A model generated the notes under the pieces. The model had not been told where the DNA came from, searched no databases, and saw only the letters and a list, made by a program, of their open reading frames with translations. A stretch of 60,236 bases of DNA, taken from DATILL01 sp035476575. GTDB lineage: Bacteria > Actinomycetota > Actinomycetes > Mycobacteriales > JACQDL01. Shown piece by piece: positions 59,246 through 60,236 of this stretch. How positions within the stretch are numbered: the first letter of the stretch is position 1; every line of letters begins with the position of its first letter. The DNA is taken from the NCBI GenBank assembly GCA_035476575.1, contig DATILL010000080.1:1-60236 (forward strand). The letters are read 5' to 3'. A program made the position numbers and the translations under genes.

Positions 59246-59304
59246 GCTCTCGTTTGTACCCCTTTCCGCCGGTGCCGACAGAACGTTCGGTGTACACAGG
59301 TCCC

Positions 59305-59964
59305 ATGAGCGGTCGCCCGGCAGGCGGTACGGCGAGTGGGCTCAGGCTGAGCCCGATGCGGTCCTTCGAGCCGACCATGGTGGGGCGGCTGGAGTGCGCC
59401 GCCTGGGTGGCGTACTACCGGCGCCAGTGGGGCCGGTTCCTGTGGGCGGCGGTCGGGATGGTCCGGGTCGGGTTCCGGCTGTCGTGGCCGCGGACGGCGT
59501 ACGGCGCCTGGCTGGTGCTGCGGGCCAACCAGCTCTGGGCGCCCGTGCCGGACAACGACCCGGGCGGTGCCCGCCGCCAGATGCGCCGGTTCTATGCCCT
59601 GGTCGCCCGTACCCACGGCGAGACGTTCGACCTGGACGAGGCGGCCTGGCGCGAGGTCGAGTGGTGGCGGGTGCACCGGTATCTGCAGCGGGAGGCGCCG
59701 GACGCCGACGGCGAGCCGCTGGTCGACGCGCTGACGGCGCTCTACGCGCATGTCTACGGCGCCGACCCTGCCGCGGTCCGGCCAGCCGCCGTCGAGCGGG
59801 CTGAGGCGATGCGGATCTCCGACCGCTGGGTGGCTGACGGCTGCGACCCGGCCAGCCCCGCCTTGGCCGTCGAGCGGGCCGCGCTGGTCCGCTCCTACGC
59901 CGCCCTCCTCGCCGCCGTCCACCACCTACGTCATCCCACCGAGATTGGCCGCAACGCTGTTTGA
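59305..59964 (+). CDS. Hypothetical protein, helical
   Basis: 219 residues. Predominantly helical and Arg/Trp-rich: GRLECAAWVAYYRRQWGRFL, YGAWLVLRANQLWAPVPDND, RRFYALVARTHGETFDLDEA, ALYAHVYGADPAAVRPAAV. I recognise no named domain or catalytic motif; a conserved actinobacterial unknown seems likely. ATG 59305 chosen, though MRSFEPTMVG further down is possible. Confidence 0.7.
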   Translation: MSGRPAGGTASGLRLSPMRSFEPTMVGRLECAAWVAYYRRQWGRFLWAAVGMVRVGFRLSWPRTAYGAWLVLRANQLWAPVPDNDPGGARRQMRRFYALVARTHGETFDLDEAAWREVEWWRVHRYLQREAPDADGEPLVDALTALYAHVYGADPAAVRPAAVERAEAMRISDRWVADGCDPASPALAVERAALVRSYAALLAAVHHLRHPTEIGRNAV

Positions 59965-60009
59965 GTTGCGCTGTAGATGAACGGTCCGGTCCATCGTCAC
60001 CAACGCTGC

Positions 60010-60236
60010 TTTGGGAGGGCAGGCCAGTCGTCGTCAGACAGTCCGTATGACAAGCCGAAGGCGAAGCTGTCGTGGTTGCGGGGCCGGCCGGTTGGGTCGC
60101 AAACCTGGTAAGCAGCCTCGCGAGCCGGTGTGACGCGGCGGCAGGTCGAGGTGGCAGATGAGGTGCCGGTGGAGCCGGACCGGCGCGGCGGCCGCGGCGG
60201 CGGTTTGGCAGAGACGCCGGTGGTCGGGGTGACGTT
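60010..60236 (+). mobile_element. IS66-family transposase remnant (N-terminal region, frameshifted, runs off the window)
   Basis: Pieces of an IS66 transposase appear in order but in alternating frames: SSSDSPYDKPKAK (from 60028), then LGRKPGKQPREP in the next frame (about 60088-60129). The first frame then resumes with VTRRQVEVADEV and GLAETPVVGVT (60130 to the end). These match the Ser/Pro-rich SSD...KP segment, the GRKPGKQP linker and the zinc-binding-like region of IS66 proteins, but the Cys of CxxC have become Arg/Gly. A stop codon interrupts the first frame. It is a decayed copy; its terminal repeats are not in view. Confidence 0.6.

Overview
The DNA is strongly GC-rich and carries a type VII (ESX) secretion locus, a Bpa-type proteasome activator, mycosins, an ANTAR protein, Ada-AlkA and LigD-like repair genes and many GTG starts. 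Together these point to a filamentous actinobacterium. The ESX locus is a non-mycobacterial type without PE/PPE genes, and a Micromonosporales-like host is my best guess (inference). No rRNA, tRNA or CRISPR array is visible. The two ends look eroded: a secreted-protein gene with three homopolymer frameshifts on the left and an IS66 transposase remnant on the right.

Layout. 1-1022: broken secreted gene. 1283-5377: tyrosine/homogentisate catabolism (hmgA divergent from a conserved companion gene, fumarylacetoacetase and an IclR regulator) around a palindrome. 5384-5962: a dead HTH-PIN toxin-antitoxin module. 6036-7257: UPF0016 cation transporter and an ANTAR protein. 7625-17480: a tightly coupled six-gene surface-glycan operon (GT2-GtrA-HprK-like fusion, processive GT2, GT39-like, apparently circularly permuted GH5, lipoprotein, large modular metallophosphoesterase). 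17494-20943: larC/larB, DUF4446, pheA. 20956-24530: a more AT-rich accessory island (membrane-anchored alpha-toroid protein, HIT, PfkB, Nudix). 24647-29975: housekeeping and small genes (GroES-like, metallopeptidase, HAD phosphatase, Bpa, class V aminotransferase, def). 30065-44813: ESX locus (mycP, eccC, eccD, eccE, eccB, two WXG100 proteins, two associated substrates or adaptors, second mycP). 45116-51739: arcA, anti-sigma-like ATPase, GDPD, acyl-CoA ligase, Ada-AlkA, Ogt. 51732-55888: rhodanese, acyl-CoA synthetase, ActP and DUF485. 56018-59964: CbrC-like protein, Fpg/Nei, LigD-like protein with a dead ligase domain, and an unknown.

How parts work together. The glycan operon could make (GT2, GT39), trim (GH5) and display or process a surface polymer. 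The ESX genes form a complete membrane machine (EccB-C-D-E), with mycosins and WXG100 substrates. DUF485-ActP-acyl-CoA synthetase is an organic-acid uptake and activation unit.

The signals I find most worth following are: (i) a family of nested palindromic repeats sharing an AGGTSACCACA core, lying at gene 3' ends at five places; (ii) the permuted GH5 and the GT2-GtrA-HprK-like fusion; (iii) the toroid/HIT/PfkB/Nudix island; (iv) the LigD-like protein that has lost its adenylation lysine.
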